The translations under genes were made by a program, and so were the position numbers. A DNA stretch of 64,000 bases, taken from Marvinbryantia formatexigens DSM 14469. GTDB lineage: Bacteria; Bacillota; Clostridia; Lachnospirales; Lachnospiraceae. Positions 63,555 to 64,000 of the stretch are shown here, piece after piece (within the stretch, counting starts at the first letter, position 1; each line of letters begins with the position of its first letter). The notes under the pieces were generated by a model. That model worked only from the letters and a program-made list of their open reading frames with translations. It was not told where the DNA came from and ran no database searches. Location of the stretch: positions 1,848,001 to 1,912,000 of the forward strand of contig NZ_CP102268.1 in assembly GCF_025148285.1 (NCBI RefSeq), written 5' to 3'.

Positions 63555-64000
63555 CTATCTCTTCACCGAAAAGGTCATTTTCTCTACCGGCATTATCAAT
63601 CCTACCTGGTCGTCCATATTCCACAGGTATTCATCATTAACCACAAAATCCTGTCCCATGTCCGTATGTATGACATAGCTGTAGTGGTCGCCCTTATAAA
63701 TCAGATTGCTGATATAGCCCTGCACCAGTCCTTCTTCCTGCTGGTCCGTCATCCTGATATCATTCGGTCCGATTGCCGCCATCACGCGGATTTTACGCGG
63801 ATCTATCTCTTCCCCGGAGGCATCCAGCAGCGTTCCGTCTTCTGCGCGCCTGCTTCCTTTAATAATTTTCGTCAGACTGGTATCCAGGATTGTTCCGTTG
63901 TATTCCAACCTGTGGCTCTTATTAATATCCACCACAAAAATATTTGTGTGATCTTCTGCAATCATAATATGAATGTTATCCGGGTCTACCCGCATCCCGA
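63555..64000 (-). CDS. potA: Spermidine/putrescine ABC transporter ATPase PotA (N-terminus beyond window)
   Basis: Only the C-terminal 148 codons are in the window, open at 64000. The segment is the TOBE_2/regulatory region (VRVDPDNIHIMIAEDHTNIFVVDINKSHRLEYNG…KIRVMAAIGPNDIRMTDQQEEG, MGQDFVVNDEYLWNMDDQVGLIMPVEKMTF). Walker motifs lie outside. Followed by potB, potC, potD and the saccharopine-dehydrogenase-like gene. Confidence 0.88.
   Translation of the reverse strand, partial: GMRVDPDNIHIMIAEDHTNIFVVDINKSHRLEYNGTILDTSLTKIIKGSRRAEDGTLLDASGEEIDPRKIRVMAAIGPNDIRMTDQQEEGLVQGYISNLIYKGDHYSYVIHTDMGQDFVVNDEYLWNMDDQVGLIMPVEKMTFSVKR

Overview
The window (64 kb, moderate G+C) fits a spore-forming member of the Clostridia, most likely Lachnospiraceae. 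It carries spmA and ricT, a type I-C CRISPR-Cas system, secreted proteins with aromatic 20-24-residue wall-binding repeats and CxxC 'ATCxxxG' modules, strong AGGAGG-type ribosome sites and consensus sigma-A promoters. Nearly every gene is on the minus strand, so operons read right to left. No tRNA or rRNA gene was seen.

Layout from the left. 1-1.3 kb: the truncated Na/Pi cotransporter gene and trxA. 1.4-14.9 kb: a threefold amplified cassette. Each unit is a secreted wall-binding-repeat protein behind the same TTGACA-N17-TATACT promoter and about 200-nt leader, then a terminator hairpin, then a membrane acyltransferase-3. Two units also end in a small XRE regulator. A decayed XRE tail and a decayed Rpn-type nuclease gene lie between units 2 and 3. 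15.4-24.8 kb: an unknown protein, two stand-alone AAA ATPases (DUF4143 type and AAA-ATPase_like/PD-(D/E)XK type), and a cluster of an unknown protein, two BREX-type (BrxC/D-like) ATPases and a divergent BrxHI-like helicase, without any other BREX gene. 24.9-30.8 kb: an arabinoside-uptake operon (binding protein, two permeases, GH51 arabinofuranosidase, LacI repressor) with two perfect operators 60 bp apart. 31.1-41.6 kb: the type I-C CRISPR array (23 repeats) and cas2-1-4-7-8c-5, then cas3 with an overlapping extra gene. 41.7-45 kb: a partly decayed tandem duplication of spmA plus an AlbA_2-domain regulator gene. 45.1-51.8 kb: a complete Wadjet (jetABCD) anti-plasmid operon. 51.9-57.4 kb: an acyltransferase and housekeeping genes (rsmI, a tRNA methyltransferase, ricT, holB, a guanylate-kinase-like gene). 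57.5-58.8 kb: an intact ISAs1-family insertion sequence. 58.8-64 kb: potABCD polyamine transport with a saccharopine-dehydrogenase/carboxynorspermidine-synthase-like gene.

The most striking observation is in the 373-bp gap between cas3 and cas5. On the plus strand there is a promoter, a hairpin, 10 of the 11 nucleotides of the type I-C crRNA 5' handle, and a pseudo-spacer. The first 15 nt of that pseudo-spacer match the start region of the cas5-8c-7-4-1-2 promoter at 14 positions. The single mismatch is at position 6, which type I Cascade flips out, and the target is preceded by a perfect TTC PAM. This looks like a crRNA-like guide by which Cascade represses its own operon. The first ORF of the repressed transcript is a 41-codon gene resembling the N-terminus of DUF3990 proteins, so an addiction-type (CreTA-like) arrangement is also possible.

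CRISPR, Wadjet, the BrxD-like cluster, the AlbA_2 gene and the stand-alone ATPases together form a 35-kb defence-rich region interrupted by the sugar operon.
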